Shown: positions 24,950 through 33,772, numbered from the stretch's first letter. The stretch is DNA of 64,000 nt from Dyella flagellata (GCF_030160275.1 NZ_BSOA01000003.1:558766-622765), one strand, 5' to 3'. Notes: generated by a model from the sequence alone, not told the origin. Numbers and translations: made by a program.

Positions 24950-25649
24950 AGGACTCAAGGACGATGACGATCTCAAAGTCCAGGAGCACGCTTTTTTCGA
25001 AGCTAATGTCGAAAGGGCGCTGACTTATCTTCATAGAATCCGTGGGCCGATTGTCTACAGCCATTTTCTTAAAGTGCACGAGATTCTGTTTGGTGAGTTT
25101 TACCCTTGGGCAGGCCGAGATCGGCACATGCTCGGCGTCGGGCGCCTGGTCGGCAAAGGAAAACGCATCCAGTTCGAAGCCTCGGAATTGTGTCAGCTAG
25201 CCGTGGAGTGGGGCTTGCGCCTGGGCAACGACCCTGAAGTCATGCGTGTTAATCCCGGCACAGTGATGGGGGCTTTTGCGTGGGGTCATCCCTTCCTGGA
25301 TGGAAACGGACGCACCATGCTTCTCGTTCATGCCGAACTTTGCGCCCGAGCCGGCTTTACTATCAATTGGCATGCATCGCGTAAAGACGACTATCTGAAT
25401 GCACTAAGTCGAGAAATTGAGAATCCGCAAGGTAGCCATCTCAACGACTATTTAGGACGACTTATTGTGCCTGCCGTCCCTCAAGGTGACCTTCTGAACT
25501 ACCTCCAATCCCTGCCTGGCCTCGATGGACAGCAAGCCAGTCCGGCGGAAGATATCGTGTATCACGCGGACGATCCCGTTGCGAATCAGCGATATCTGGA
25601 ATTGAAACGCTCACGTGGAGAGCCCGTTCCTCTTACACCAGAAAGATGA
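24891..25649 (+). CDS. Fic domain AMP-transferase-type toxin
   Basis: A 252-residue Fic protein. The catalytic motif HPFLDGNGR (His133 to Arg141) is complete, and the family's FYPWAGRDR element is present. Fic toxins transfer AMP or similar groups from nucleotides to target proteins such as gyrase. GTG 24891 was chosen for the AAGGA before it; an ATG at 24852 is possible but has none. I see no clear (S/T)xxxE(G/N) inhibitory helix within the protein, so inhibition should come from its partner. Confidence 0.88.
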   Translation: MTVFDPFGDYKTQGYLRNIEGLKDDDDLKVQEHAFFEANVERALTYLHRIRGPIVYSHFLKVHEILFGEFYPWAGRDRHMLGVGRLVGKGKRIQFEASELCQLAVEWGLRLGNDPEVMRVNPGTVMGAFAWGHPFLDGNGRTMLLVHAELCARAGFTINWHASRKDDYLNALSREIENPQGSHLNDYLGRLIVPAVPQGDLLNYLQSLPGLDGQQASPAEDIVYHADDPVANQRYLELKRSRGEPVPLTPER

Positions 25650-25815
25650 TGAGAAGTGGGCGGTGTTTTTAGGCAAGTCTAACTCTGGTTCTTTCCAACC
25701 AGCGATTGGGACGCTTTCATGTGGTGAATGTCCTTAAGCTAGGCCAAAGAGTTTCCGATCTGCTAAGTGCCTACTCAGATTCCGCGTAGCTTTTGGATAC
25801 GTTTTGGAAAATCTG

Positions 25816-26511
25816 ATGACCGACAAATTGGTATTTCTTACAGGGGCTGGAGTGAGCGCGGAGAGTGGGCTCAAGACCTTTCGCGACATGGGCGGTCTTT
25901 GGAACGAGTACGCCATCGAAGATGTAGCCTCACCTGAAGCTTGGCGGAAGAACCCAGCTACCGTTCTCAGCTTCTACAACGAGCGCCGATGCGCTGTTTT
26001 AGACGCTAAGCCAAATGCAGCCCATCTTGCGATCGCTGGGCTGGAACAGCGTTTCGACGTAGTTGTAATCACGCAGAATATTGACGACCTCCATGAGAGG
26101 GCCGGTTCGACAAGCGTGATTCATGTTCATGGCGAGATTCTTAAGGCGCGGAGCACGATCGATGCCGGGCTATTTTATCGGCTACAAAAGTCGACCATTG
26201 AACTTGGGGATCTGTGTGAGCAAGGCAGTCAGTTACGCCCGGATGTCGTTTGGTTTGGCGAAAACGTTCGCTTTATGAGCGAGTGTGAGGAACACCTCAG
26301 GTCGGCATCGCGGGTTGTCGTGGTTGGAACTTCGCTTACGGTCTACCCAGCTGCCGGATTGGTGCAGAAAGCGCCATTTGACGCGGAGAAATATCTGGTT
26401 TCTCCCGAGCCTCAGAAGGTGCCGTATGGTTTTCGGTTCTTGAGGGGGCCGGCATCCACCGTTGTTCCACGCATTGCAACTTGTTGGCTGGAAGGAAGAA
26501 AGCCCGTCTAG
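25816..26511 (+). CDS. Sir2-family NAD-dependent deacylase
   Basis: A 231-residue sirtuin. The NAD-binding GAGVSAESGL (10-19), TQNIDDLHERAGS (86-98), the catalytic His105 (HVHGE) and VVVVGTSLTVYPAAGLV are all present. The four zinc-binding cysteines of the classical small domain are missing (one Cys in GDLCEQGSQ), as in the zinc-free bacterial sirtuins. Start MTDKLV is preferred over the ATG four codons upstream. It follows the Fic module after 160 bp of spacer and may have travelled with it. Confidence 0.9.
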   Translation: MTDKLVFLTGAGVSAESGLKTFRDMGGLWNEYAIEDVASPEAWRKNPATVLSFYNERRCAVLDAKPNAAHLAIAGLEQRFDVVVITQNIDDLHERAGSTSVIHVHGEILKARSTIDAGLFYRLQKSTIELGDLCEQGSQLRPDVVWFGENVRFMSECEEHLRSASRVVVVGTSLTVYPAAGLVQKAPFDAEKYLVSPEPQKVPYGFRFLRGPASTVVPRIATCWLEGRKPV

Positions 26512-26536
26512 ATACCTAGTCGAGGCTCAGGCAAGG

Positions 26537-27382
26537 TTAGGCCAATGTTGGGCTGTTAGAGATGCATTCCTCATGTAGCCGCTCGGTTTCGTCATCCGCG
26601 GGGAACATGGATTCGATACGCAGTTCCTGGGCGGCGATGCTTTGAGGTGCTCCTACGCTGGTCACCATCGAAAAGTACCTGAGTGTTTTGCCGTGCTTCG
26701 TAAAACCCATGGGTATCATCGGAAGATTGAGTGCAGAACCGACGGATCCTCGCAGTCGCCATGATGGATCAACCCCTGGGTAGGCAAACAACTCATCCAG
26801 CAGGGTACGGCTTCGTTCGTCCAGAACACCGCCGACCAGTTCCCGATGCACGCGATGGATCAGGCTTCTGGCTACCGTCTCCCAATCCACGACAAACGGT
26901 CGCATGCCCTTGGGATCAAAGATGAGGTGCAGCATGTTCCGTGGCGCCGTGCGGGACGCCATGTCGATGAACGATCCGAAAAAGCGCGGAGACGACGCGT
27001 TGGTGGTCAGTACGTTCCAATAGCGATCCATGACGATGGCAGGGAAGGGATCGTGCTGGCGAAGCATGCGATCGAGTGCGCGCGTAATGCCCTGCATTTC
27101 CTTGGCGTCCCAGGCAGCCTCTGAGTAGACCGGCGCATAGCCGGCAGCTAGAAAGAGGGCATTTCGTTCGCGTAAGGGAACGTCCAGTGATTGGACAATG
27201 CTCGTCAGCGCATGGCGGCTCGGTACACTGCGGCCGCTTTCGATAAAGCTCAGGTGACGCTGTGAAATGCCCGTGTCGAGCGCCAGCCCTAATTGGCTGG
27301 CGCCACGAAGCTCTCGCCAGTGCCGCAGTAGAAGGCCCAAATCATTGGATGGGTGCGCCCGATTTGTACGAGTAGTGCCCAT
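26537..27382 (-). CDS. XRE regulator with MmyB-like ligand domain
   Basis: A 281-residue regulator. A helix-turn-helix (about residues 13-70: RELRGASQLGLALDTGISQR, FIESGRSVPSR) is followed by the MmyB-like PAS-related domain (FPAIVMDRYWNVLTTN, NMLHLIFDP, YFSMVTSVGAPQ) that binds fatty acyl or similar ligands in characterised members. Start MGTTRTN has GGAG upstream. It is downstream of the AhpD-like gene, which it probably controls through the palindrome at 28113. Confidence 0.88.
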   Translation of the reverse strand: MGTTRTNRAHPSNDLGLLLRHWRELRGASQLGLALDTGISQRHLSFIESGRSVPSRHALTSIVQSLDVPLRERNALFLAAGYAPVYSEAAWDAKEMQGITRALDRMLRQHDPFPAIVMDRYWNVLTTNASSPRFFGSFIDMASRTAPRNMLHLIFDPKGMRPFVVDWETVARSLIHRVHRELVGGVLDERSRTLLDELFAYPGVDPSWRLRGSVGSALNLPMIPMGFTKHGKTLRYFSMVTSVGAPQSIAAQELRIESMFPADDETERLHEECISNSPTLA

Positions 27383-27479
27383 GTGATCCTCCAATGCTCG
27401 CCTTACCCGCTTGAGCGGGTCCTGTGGCCTTGCCCTGTGCATTCTGAGGGCGGTATCCATGCGGCAGCCGGACGAGCGG

Positions 27480-28037
27480 TCAGGCTCTCGGTGCATGCCA
27501 ACGGGATGCCTGGAATGCCTGCTCCAGTGGCGGATGGGTGATGTTACCCGTGTAGTTGGTGATGGTGGATGCGGCAACTATAGCAACCACCTCCAGCAGG
27601 TGCTGCTTATCGAATCCGGCTTGCAGGAATGCGGATGCGTCCTGGTCGCCAAGATGTCCTCGTTTCTCGATGAGAGTTCGCGCGAGTGTGGAGAGTGCAG
27701 CGCTCTTCGCTTCGCGGGGAGGCCGGTGTTCGCGAATGGCGTCGACATCTTCTGCGTCGACGCCTGCCTCAATGGCTAGGAAGGAATGAAACGCCACAGC
27801 CCAGGAACAGGCATTGGTCACGGCATTGGTAAGCAGGACGACTTGAATCTGCGCTTCGGAAAAGCTGCCGCCATGAACTTTGCCAAAGAGTCCGACCAGG
27901 CTGTCGATCAGGACGGGAGAGGTCGCCATGGCGCCGGCAATATTCGGGATGACTCCAAACGCGCCTTGCAGCGCTTCAAGCGATAGTTTTGACTGTGGCG
28001 GTGCGGATTCGATCGTATGGATAGGGAAGGCAGGCAT
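27480..28037 (-). CDS. Carboxymuconolactone decarboxylase/AhpD-like protein
   Basis: A 185-residue protein of the CMD/AhpD family: FGVIPNIAGAMATSPVL at the N terminus, and NACSWAVAFHSF in place of the usual CxxC...H redox motif, so only one of the two cysteines remains. It may therefore lack peroxidase activity. It lies 97 bp before the MmyB-type regulator gene and is probably co-transcribed. GGAAACCCC leads to the start. Confidence 0.85.
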   Translation of the reverse strand: MPAFPIHTIESAPPQSKLSLEALQGAFGVIPNIAGAMATSPVLIDSLVGLFGKVHGGSFSEAQIQVVLLTNAVTNACSWAVAFHSFLAIEAGVDAEDVDAIREHRPPREAKSAALSTLARTLIEKRGHLGDQDASAFLQAGFDKQHLLEVVAIVAASTITNYTGNITHPPLEQAFQASRWHAPRA

Positions 28038-28112
28038 GGGGTTTCCTCGCAGGATTGCACATCGATATCGATGGCGGTGGAGGAACCTTATGGATATGCG
28101 CTGTGCGTGCCA

Positions 28113-28129
28113 ATTACCTGAAAGGTAAT
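28113..28129. promoter_or_regulatory. Operator palindrome of the AhpD-XRE operon
   Basis: ATTACCT-gaa-AGGTAAT, a perfect palindrome 76 bp upstream of the AhpD-like start. Its placement fits control by the MmyB-type XRE regulator encoded in the same unit. Confidence 0.65.
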
Positions 28130-28238
28130 AAACCCGTCCCTGGGAAGATCACGGGTCCGTGGATAGAAGGGCAGTCCGGTATGCGGTAGCTGTGTCGCTG
28201 GAGAGATAGGCGTCAGTCTGGGTGGCTTGTGCGCCCCA

Positions 28239-28484
28239 TCAGTTTCTGATGAGCCATGGCTTGTCCAGCAGGTCGATTAGTTTGGGCGATTGCGCGTCCG
28301 TGTACTCCTGCGGCAGAGGGGCAGGGCCCGGGAATTTCTCATGCTGAATCACCACATCGGGGCGAGTGACCGCGATTCCTTCGAGCGGCATGGAGGCATG
28401 GTCTGAAACCTTGATGATGCGTGGGTTGGTGCATCCAGCCAGCAGGGTGAAAGCGCCAGCCACAATCAGGAAGGTCTGTTTCAC
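28239..28484 (-). CDS. Small lipoprotein
   Basis: An 81-residue protein with a lipoprotein signal peptide and lipobox (FTLLAGC, Cys18), then a short hydrophilic body (IKVSDHASMPLEGIAVTR) of unknown function ending in LLDKPWLIRN. It is a monocistronic gene. Confidence 0.65.
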   Translation of the reverse strand: MKQTFLIVAGAFTLLAGCTNPRIIKVSDHASMPLEGIAVTRPDVVIQHEKFPGPAPLPQEYTDAQSPKLIDLLDKPWLIRN

Positions 28485-28627
28485 GGCGCTACTCCGGGCC
28501 TTGAAAACCTACGGCCATCATACGCGCGCCAACCGGCTTCCAGGCAAGCCCTTTGGCCGTCTTTCGGAGCCGGAAATCGATCAATGATTGGCTCTTGACC
28601 TGTCCTGAAGAGCGTGCGCGATTTTTT

Positions 28628-30064
28628 TCAGGCAAGAAGTGCGAGCACAGCTTGCACGGCTGTAGCGATGGGAGCGGCCATTTCGGCTACTGTCTTGGCC
28701 GCTTCAACCAGTCCTTTGGCAGACAGTTCGTACCACGGTTTACGGGGTTGTTTAGAAATGGCTTCGGCGGTGAGGGTCTGCAGGTCTTTGGATACTTCCT
28801 CCGCTTTTTCCGGCGAGAGTTGCGCGGCGAGTTTGGCCGTGGCTACGTTCAACTCTTTCAGGCGCTCCTTGAGGTCTTCCTTGATGTCGGCGCCGGCGGT
28901 CTTGTTGAAGCTGTTTTCGATGTTCTTCGCCGTGACGAAGTTGAAGTCGCCTTGCACGGAGACGTTGCCGAGGGTGATCGTGTAACTCATATAGTCCCCC
29001 ATGACGTTGGTGATATGGGTGCTCGTTTCCGCACGCCGGATGTATGCCTCGACTTTTGCCGCAACCTGTCTGCGCATTTTGTTAAGGGAAGCGGCCTGTC
29101 CTGCCGAGACTACCTCCAATGCCTGCTGCGCGACCTCAAGCATGGCCGATTGCGGCAAGCCGAAACGCTCGGGTTTTTCAAGGGCGCGGATCGAATCGTG
29201 CAGGTACTGCTGTGCTTCATCCGAAATGCCGACATTGGCGGCAAGGTCGAGTTTGCTCTCGTTGATGCGCGTGAGCACTATTCTCAGGCACTCACGCTCT
29301 GCGTGGAGGCGCATGAGGTGGATGCGCAGGCGACGCAGGGCGTCTTCGTCGGAACTCCTTCCTTCAATAAACCACATGCTGCATGAGTGGGCGCCGAACT
29401 GCATCCAATCGTGTGAAACGGTCAGGTTGGCCTGTTCCATGACCTTGCGAGCGTACCGCGTGAGCGTTAGCGGGGGTTGGTCGAGGCTCTCCAGCACCAC
29501 CGCCGGATTTCCTGCGCTGACCCACCATGGCTTGCAGGCATTCGGATCCATGGCTTTGCGATCCGTCGTGGCGCGAAGATAATTTCTGGCCAGTGCGCTA
29601 CCTGCACTGGCCAAGGTTGTGGTTTCGAATTGCAGCTTCGGGCCCCGCACAAAAACTTTGAACTCGATGCATTCACGAAGCAGGTTGATCAGGTCGGCAT
29701 TTGAGCTGGCTGTGCTGTTCGCCTCCTTGCGTGCCAACGAGAAGCCGATTTCGGCACGCGAAACCGTTCCATCGGAGTGAATCCGGCGGAACGCTTTGTG
29801 CGCTATGGAGGTGAGCGGACCCGAGCCGAAAGTGTAGTGGCGCAGATGATTCGGAAAGCGCAACGCGGCATGAGCAAGACAGAAGGAGTCTTCGCCAGGC
29901 CATTCCGCCAAGCCACCCCGGTTGCGCGCGCGCACCTGCCCGAACGAACGAACGTAATCCTGCCTGGGTTCGGCAATCGGCCAGGCTGGGCGGCCGAGTC
30001 GCACGGTCGCCGCGCCGAGAAACCGCCGCAAGTCCGCCAGCGGGTGCTGGACCACCAGGAACAT
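28628..30064 (-). CDS. Unrecognised 478-residue protein with hydrophobic C-terminal module
   Basis: I cannot name this protein. The middle (about 120-340) is helical with several charged pairs. Residues about 355-385 form a predicted beta-hairpin stretch (YTITLGNVSVQGDFNF then AKNIENSFNKT), followed by a coiled helix (DLKERLKELNVATAKLAAQL) and a tail (KPWYELSAKGLVEAAKTVAE) that ends in a hydrophobic helix (IATAVQAVLALLA). The beta-hairpin plus hydrophobic tail resembles C-terminal modules of bacterial conflict proteins as I remember them, without firm identification. The start is uncertain, GGGGG preceding the ATG at 30064. Confidence 0.6.
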   Translation of the reverse strand: MFLVVQHPLADLRRFLGAATVRLGRPAWPIAEPRQDYVRSFGQVRARNRGGLAEWPGEDSFCLAHAALRFPNHLRHYTFGSGPLTSIAHKAFRRIHSDGTVSRAEIGFSLARKEANSTASSNADLINLLRECIEFKVFVRGPKLQFETTTLASAGSALARNYLRATTDRKAMDPNACKPWWVSAGNPAVVLESLDQPPLTLTRYARKVMEQANLTVSHDWMQFGAHSCSMWFIEGRSSDEDALRRLRIHLMRLHAERECLRIVLTRINESKLDLAANVGISDEAQQYLHDSIRALEKPERFGLPQSAMLEVAQQALEVVSAGQAASLNKMRRQVAAKVEAYIRRAETSTHITNVMGDYMSYTITLGNVSVQGDFNFVTAKNIENSFNKTAGADIKEDLKERLKELNVATAKLAAQLSPEKAEEVSKDLQTLTAEAISKQPRKPWYELSAKGLVEAAKTVAEMAAPIATAVQAVLALLA

Positions 30065-30231
30065 GCTCGCCCCCTATGGCCTCCGCAGACTACCTTTGGA
30101 GGGACGTGTATACGTGCTTCAGTGAGCACGTCGGTACGCCAAAACCCGCAAGTCAGCTGCTTGTCGGGCCCGGCTCTGCGGCCTGGAGAATACTCCGTCC
30201 ACCGTGGCTGGCAATAGCTCTGGAGCGCCGC

Positions 30232-30258
30232 ACGGCCGGCCCGAAGCGGGCCGGCCGT
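30232..30258 (-). terminator. GC-rich hairpin after the SDR gene
   Basis: ACGGCCGGCCCG-aag-CGGGCCGGCCGT, a perfect 12-bp stem, 10 bp beyond the stop of the short-chain dehydrogenase. It has no long T-run and so may end transcription only in part, or protect the 3' end. Confidence 0.6.
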
Positions 30259-30267
30259 GGCTTGGGT

Positions 30268-31017
30268 TTAAAGCTGGCTCATGCCACCGTCGACAATCAC
30301 CTCGGTGCCGACGATGAACGCCGACTCCGGCGCTGTCAGGTGCAATACCGTGGTGGCCAGCTCTTCGGCCGTGCCGAAACGGCCTAGCGGGATCTGTGCC
30401 TGGATCTGTTTGGCCGTGGCTTCCAGCGCAGCGGCGTCGAACCCCAGCTTGCCGTGCAGCGGCGTGGTGATCGGGCCGGGGCTTACCACGTTCACGCGGA
30501 TACCTTGCGGCAACAGCTCGGCTGACAAGGTCTTGGCGAGCGAAATCACCACTGCCTTGCTGGCGGCGTAGATGCTCGAACCCGGCATGCCGATGTGCGC
30601 ATTGATCGAGCCATTGATCAGGATGGCCGCGCCTTGATTGAGAACCGGCAATAGCGACTGGATCTGGAAATACGCGCCCTTGGCATTGATATCGAAAGTC
30701 TGGTCCCACAAGGCTTCATCCACCTCGGCGAACGCAGCGAACTTGGCGATGCCGGCGTTGATGAAGACCGCATCGAGACGGATGTCTTGTTCCTTCAGCG
30801 TCTTGGCCAACTGCCTGGCATCTGGCAGGGAGGCGGCATCGCTACGCAATGCGATGACATGCGTGCCGATCTCGGCGCTGGCCTTTTCCAGCGTCTCGGC
30901 ATCGCGTCCGGTGATGACGACACGGGCACCTTCGGCAGCATAGGCCTTGGCTGCTGCCAGGCCGATGCCGCTGTTGCCGCCGGTAACAAGTACGGTTTTG
31001 CCGTTGAAGCGATTCAT
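30268..31017 (-). CDS. Short-chain dehydrogenase/reductase
   Basis: A 249-residue classical SDR. The NAD(P)-binding TGGNSGIG (12-19), NAG (87-89), and catalytic Ser137, Tyr150 and Lys154 (YAASK) are all present, as is the C-terminal VDGG. Substrate is not predictable. It is divergent from the LysR gene at 31121, with a palindrome between them, the usual arrangement for LysR control. GGAG lies before the start. Confidence 0.92.
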   Translation of the reverse strand: MNRFNGKTVLVTGGNSGIGLAAAKAYAAEGARVVITGRDAETLEKASAEIGTHVIALRSDAASLPDARQLAKTLKEQDIRLDAVFINAGIAKFAAFAEVDEALWDQTFDINAKGAYFQIQSLLPVLNQGAAILINGSINAHIGMPGSSIYAASKAVVISLAKTLSAELLPQGIRVNVVSPGPITTPLHGKLGFDAAALEATAKQIQAQIPLGRFGTAEELATTVLHLTAPESAFIVGTEVIVDGGMSQL

Positions 31018-31103
31018 GGTGTTTCTCCTGGAGGGAGGTGGTTGGGATGGAGGTATCCTGCGCGTCCGCCCGCGATTTGCCGTACCATGCTTTCGACGTA
31101 CTC

Positions 31104-31120
31104 GTTCGAAGGTATCGAAC
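31104..31120. promoter_or_regulatory. LysR-type binding site
   Basis: GTTCGA-aggta-TCGAAC, an inverted repeat between the divergent SDR and LysR genes, adjacent to the LysR start. This is the expected place for a LysR autoregulatory site. Confidence 0.6.
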
Positions 31121-32038
31121 ATGTTGTCCGACGACGAATTGGCCCTGATTCAGGCCATCGGCGACACCGGAAGCTTAACCCGTGCGGCCGCCGCGCTGGG
31201 CAAGGCACCCTCAACCGTTTCGCACGCCGCACGCCAGTTGGAAGCGCGTTTCGACGCGCTGTTGTTCGACCGCCGGCGCTACCGGCTGCAACTGACCCCA
31301 GCCGGCCAGCTGTTGGCGCAGGAAGCGCAGCGATTGGCGCTGGATGTCTCGCGGCTCACCCGTCGGGTGAAACAGGTGGCGGGTGGCTGGGAAGACCGGC
31401 TGTGGATCGTGACCGATGAAATCCTGGAGTTCGAAACCTTGCTGCCGGTGATTCGCGCTTTCGACGCCTTGCAATCGGGCGTGGCCTTGCGCATTACGCA
31501 CGAAGTCTTGAACGGAACCTGGGAAGCCTTGCGCGACGGGCGCGCGGACCTGGTGATAGGCGCCACCAACGAGCCGCCTGCCATTCCCAAGTTGCGATGG
31601 TTCGAACTGGGTGTGATGGAATGGGTGTTCGCGGTGTCGCCACGCCATCCGCTGGCGAAAGTCCGCGAGCCATTGCAACAGGAGCAACTGCTGCCCTATC
31701 GCGCCGTGGTGGTGGCCGATTCTTCGCGCACCATCGACCGCCGCGGCTACGGCTGGTTGTCGGGCCAGCAGACGGTGGCCGCCCCCAGCATGCGCGCCAA
31801 GATCCTTTTGCAACGCGATGGCCTGGGGATCGGCTGGTTGCCGCGCCGACGTATACAGGCCTTGCTAAAGCAAGGTGAATTGGTGGAAAAGCGTGTCGCC
31901 GATGCCCGCGAACCTAACGTTCTTTACGTGGCATGGCGCAGCGATCATACGGGCCGTGCCATGGAATGGTGGTTGTCGCAGCTGCGTCAGCCACGATTGG
32001 CGCAACGTCTGGTTCAGGGCATCGACGTGGTGGTTTGA
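31121..32038 (+). CDS. LysR family regulator
   Basis: A 305-residue LysR protein. The N-terminal helix-turn-helix (ALIQAIGDTGSLTRAAAALG, residues about 8-60) is followed by a periplasmic-binding-like effector domain (about 85-295). Start MLSDDELAL is right for the family; the upstream in-frame residues are non-homologous. It is divergent from the SDR gene, its probable target. Confidence 0.9.
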   Translation: MLSDDELALIQAIGDTGSLTRAAAALGKAPSTVSHAARQLEARFDALLFDRRRYRLQLTPAGQLLAQEAQRLALDVSRLTRRVKQVAGGWEDRLWIVTDEILEFETLLPVIRAFDALQSGVALRITHEVLNGTWEALRDGRADLVIGATNEPPAIPKLRWFELGVMEWVFAVSPRHPLAKVREPLQQEQLLPYRAVVVADSSRTIDRRGYGWLSGQQTVAAPSMRAKILLQRDGLGIGWLPRRRIQALLKQGELVEKRVADAREPNVLYVAWRSDHTGRAMEWWLSQLRQPRLAQRLVQGIDVVV

Positions 32039-32080
32039 TAGATTGCACTGTAATCACCTGTGCAATAGAGGCATGCCAGC

Positions 32081-32530
32081 ATGAAACAGCCACCCGAGCT
32101 ACTGACCGCCGCCGATATCGCGTCCATGAGCGCTACGGTTTCCGTCCATGATCTGAACCCCAATGCCATTCGACACAAAAAATCCGTGGGCGATAAGGTG
32201 GGGATGACGCAAATTGGCGCGCTAGTCATCACGATCATGCCCGGCCATGAATCGTCGGAGTATCACCGGCACCTTTACGAAGAGGAGTGCCTGATCATTC
32301 TTTCCGGGCAGGGGGAAGCCACGATAGGGGACCAGGTGTGCAAGGTAGGGAAGGGAGATTTTCTCGGCTTTGCGCGAGGCGGGCCCGCGCATGTGCTTAC
32401 CAATACGGGGAGCGAGCCGCTGGTGTTCTTCGTGGTGGGGCAACGGCTGGAGCACGATGTCTGCGATTACCCGCGTAAAGGTGTGAGGCTATATATCGCC
32501 GGCAAGGATGAGGCTTACGTGGATCTTTAG
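32081..32530 (+). CDS. Cupin domain protein
   Basis: A 149-residue cupin. Motif 1 (GHESSEYHRHLYEEECLIILSG) supplies the metal-binding His, His and Glu, and motif 2 (GKGDFLGFARGGPAHVL) supplies the last His. The family includes dioxygenases and sugar isomerases; nothing here fixes the substrate. It follows the LysR gene by 42 bp and may be part of its unit. Confidence 0.88.
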   Translation: MKQPPELLTAADIASMSATVSVHDLNPNAIRHKKSVGDKVGMTQIGALVITIMPGHESSEYHRHLYEEECLIILSGQGEATIGDQVCKVGKGDFLGFARGGPAHVLTNTGSEPLVFFVVGQRLEHDVCDYPRKGVRLYIAGKDEAYVDL

Positions 32531-32560
32531 AATGCTTATGGCAGCAAGGCGTTGCTGCTG

Positions 32561-32625
32561 TAGGCTGGGATGGCAATCCCAGCGCCAGGAAGTGGGCAAT
32601 GAGCTGGGATTGGCATCCCAGCCTG
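32561..32625. repeat. Paired TAGGCTGGGAT repeats
   Basis: TAGGCTGGGATggcaATCCCAG and its inverted partner (GCTGGGATtggcATCCCAGCCT) form a REP-like pair between the cupin and the convergent SDR gene. Similar pairs lie at 47247, 47589 and 57599. Confidence 0.75.
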
Positions 32626-32659
32626 CGCAGGCAGGCACGTCCCTGTGCCTTTTGCCCCG

Positions 32660-33628
32660 TTAGAAGCGCTCTCCAACCATCTCCTCACTTATTGCCCACA
32701 GCGCCTTGGCACGCTCGGCATCCAGCGCATAGGGCCGCACGCCTGCGCTCATCAATCCCGACTCCTGGCGCACCACTTCGGCAACGTGGCAGTCCTCGCA
32801 ATAGCGACCGCCCACCGCGTCAGCATCCGCGACCACGGCGGCCCAGACCGTGGTGGCGGCGCCTTGTTCGACCGTCTTCCATTGGAAAAGCGGCTGGCCG
32901 GCGGCCTTGTTCTGCACGTTGACTTCGTCGACACGCTTTTGCAGCGCGGCTTCATCCATATGCCGTGTCAGCTCGGTACGGATACCACCCGGATGCACGG
33001 CGGTGGCACGAATGCCATGTTGTTGGTGGCGGCGATCGAATTCGACGGCGAACAGAATGTTGGCCGTTTTCGAGCGTCCATAAGCTTCAAATTCGGTATA
33101 TGGCGTATGCTCGAAGTTGGGGTCGTCCAGGTTCACGTCCGAATAACGATGACCGGCCGACGACAGGTTCACCAGCCGGCTGCCGCTTTTCATCAGCGAT
33201 GCGATGCGATTGACCAGCACGAAATGCCCCAGGTGATTGGTGCCGAACTGCATTTCGAAGCCATCCACCGTCTTGCCGAATGGGCAGGCCATGATGCCGG
33301 CATTGGCAATGACCAAGTCGAACTGTTCGCCTTTGGCCAGCAACTGGTCGGCGCATCGGCGCACGCTGGCCAGCGAGGTCAGATCAAGTTCGATCAGTTC
33401 GAGGCCGCCCGATCCTTTGGCATCGGCGAGCACACTCTGGGTAGCGCCCTTGGCCTTGGCGATGTTGCGCACCGCGCCGACCACATGGGCGCCGTGCGAT
33501 GCCAACGATCGCGCCGTTTCCACACCCAGTCCGGCCGAAACGCCCGTAATCAATACCCGTTTCCCACTTATGTCGACACCATCGAGTACCTGGTCGGTCG
33601 TCGTGGTGGCACCCCAAATCTTGCTCAT
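32660..33628 (-). CDS. Short-chain dehydrogenase (retinol dehydrogenase-like)
   Basis: A 322-residue SDR with TGVSAGLG (about 28-35), NAGIM, GTNHLGHFVL and the catalytic YGRSK (Tyr about 184). The 'NHLGHF' signature marks the retinol/protochlorophyllide-like subgroup. Substrate not predictable. It is divergent from a TetR gene whose operator palindromes lie between them. Confidence 0.9.
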   Translation of the reverse strand: MSKIWGATTTTDQVLDGVDISGKRVLITGVSAGLGVETARSLASHGAHVVGAVRNIAKAKGATQSVLADAKGSGGLELIELDLTSLASVRRCADQLLAKGEQFDLVIANAGIMACPFGKTVDGFEMQFGTNHLGHFVLVNRIASLMKSGSRLVNLSSAGHRYSDVNLDDPNFEHTPYTEFEAYGRSKTANILFAVEFDRRHQQHGIRATAVHPGGIRTELTRHMDEAALQKRVDEVNVQNKAAGQPLFQWKTVEQGAATTVWAAVVADADAVGGRYCEDCHVAEVVRQESGLMSAGVRPYALDAERAKALWAISEEMVGERF

Positions 33629-33713
33629 GATTGCCTCGCTGCTCGGTTATGGGCGGCACGCCATGGGCTGCCGCGGTACTTTGGCCTCCGGCTTGGCTAT
33701 GATGGATAGCTAA

Positions 33714-33754
33714 CCGGAGAGTATCTCCGGATATTTTATATGGAGGATTCCTCC
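33714..33754. promoter_or_regulatory. Two operator palindromes between SDR and TetR genes
   Basis: CCGGAGA-gta-TCTCCGG (33714-33730) is a perfect palindrome. GGAGGATTCCTCC (33742-33754) is a related shorter one. They sit ahead of the divergent SDR gene and the TetR start. Confidence 0.7.
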
Positions 33755-33772
33755 GTTTTTCAAGGCCTACCC

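Noticed and set aside
28553..29386. A 277-codon plus-strand open frame
   Set aside because: It is a shadow of the unassigned minus-strand protein; its composition is rich in Arg, Cys and Phe, as in chance frames.
32645..33709. A 354-codon plus-strand open frame
   Set aside because: It mirrors the retinol-dehydrogenase-like SDR gene, which has all catalytic residues.
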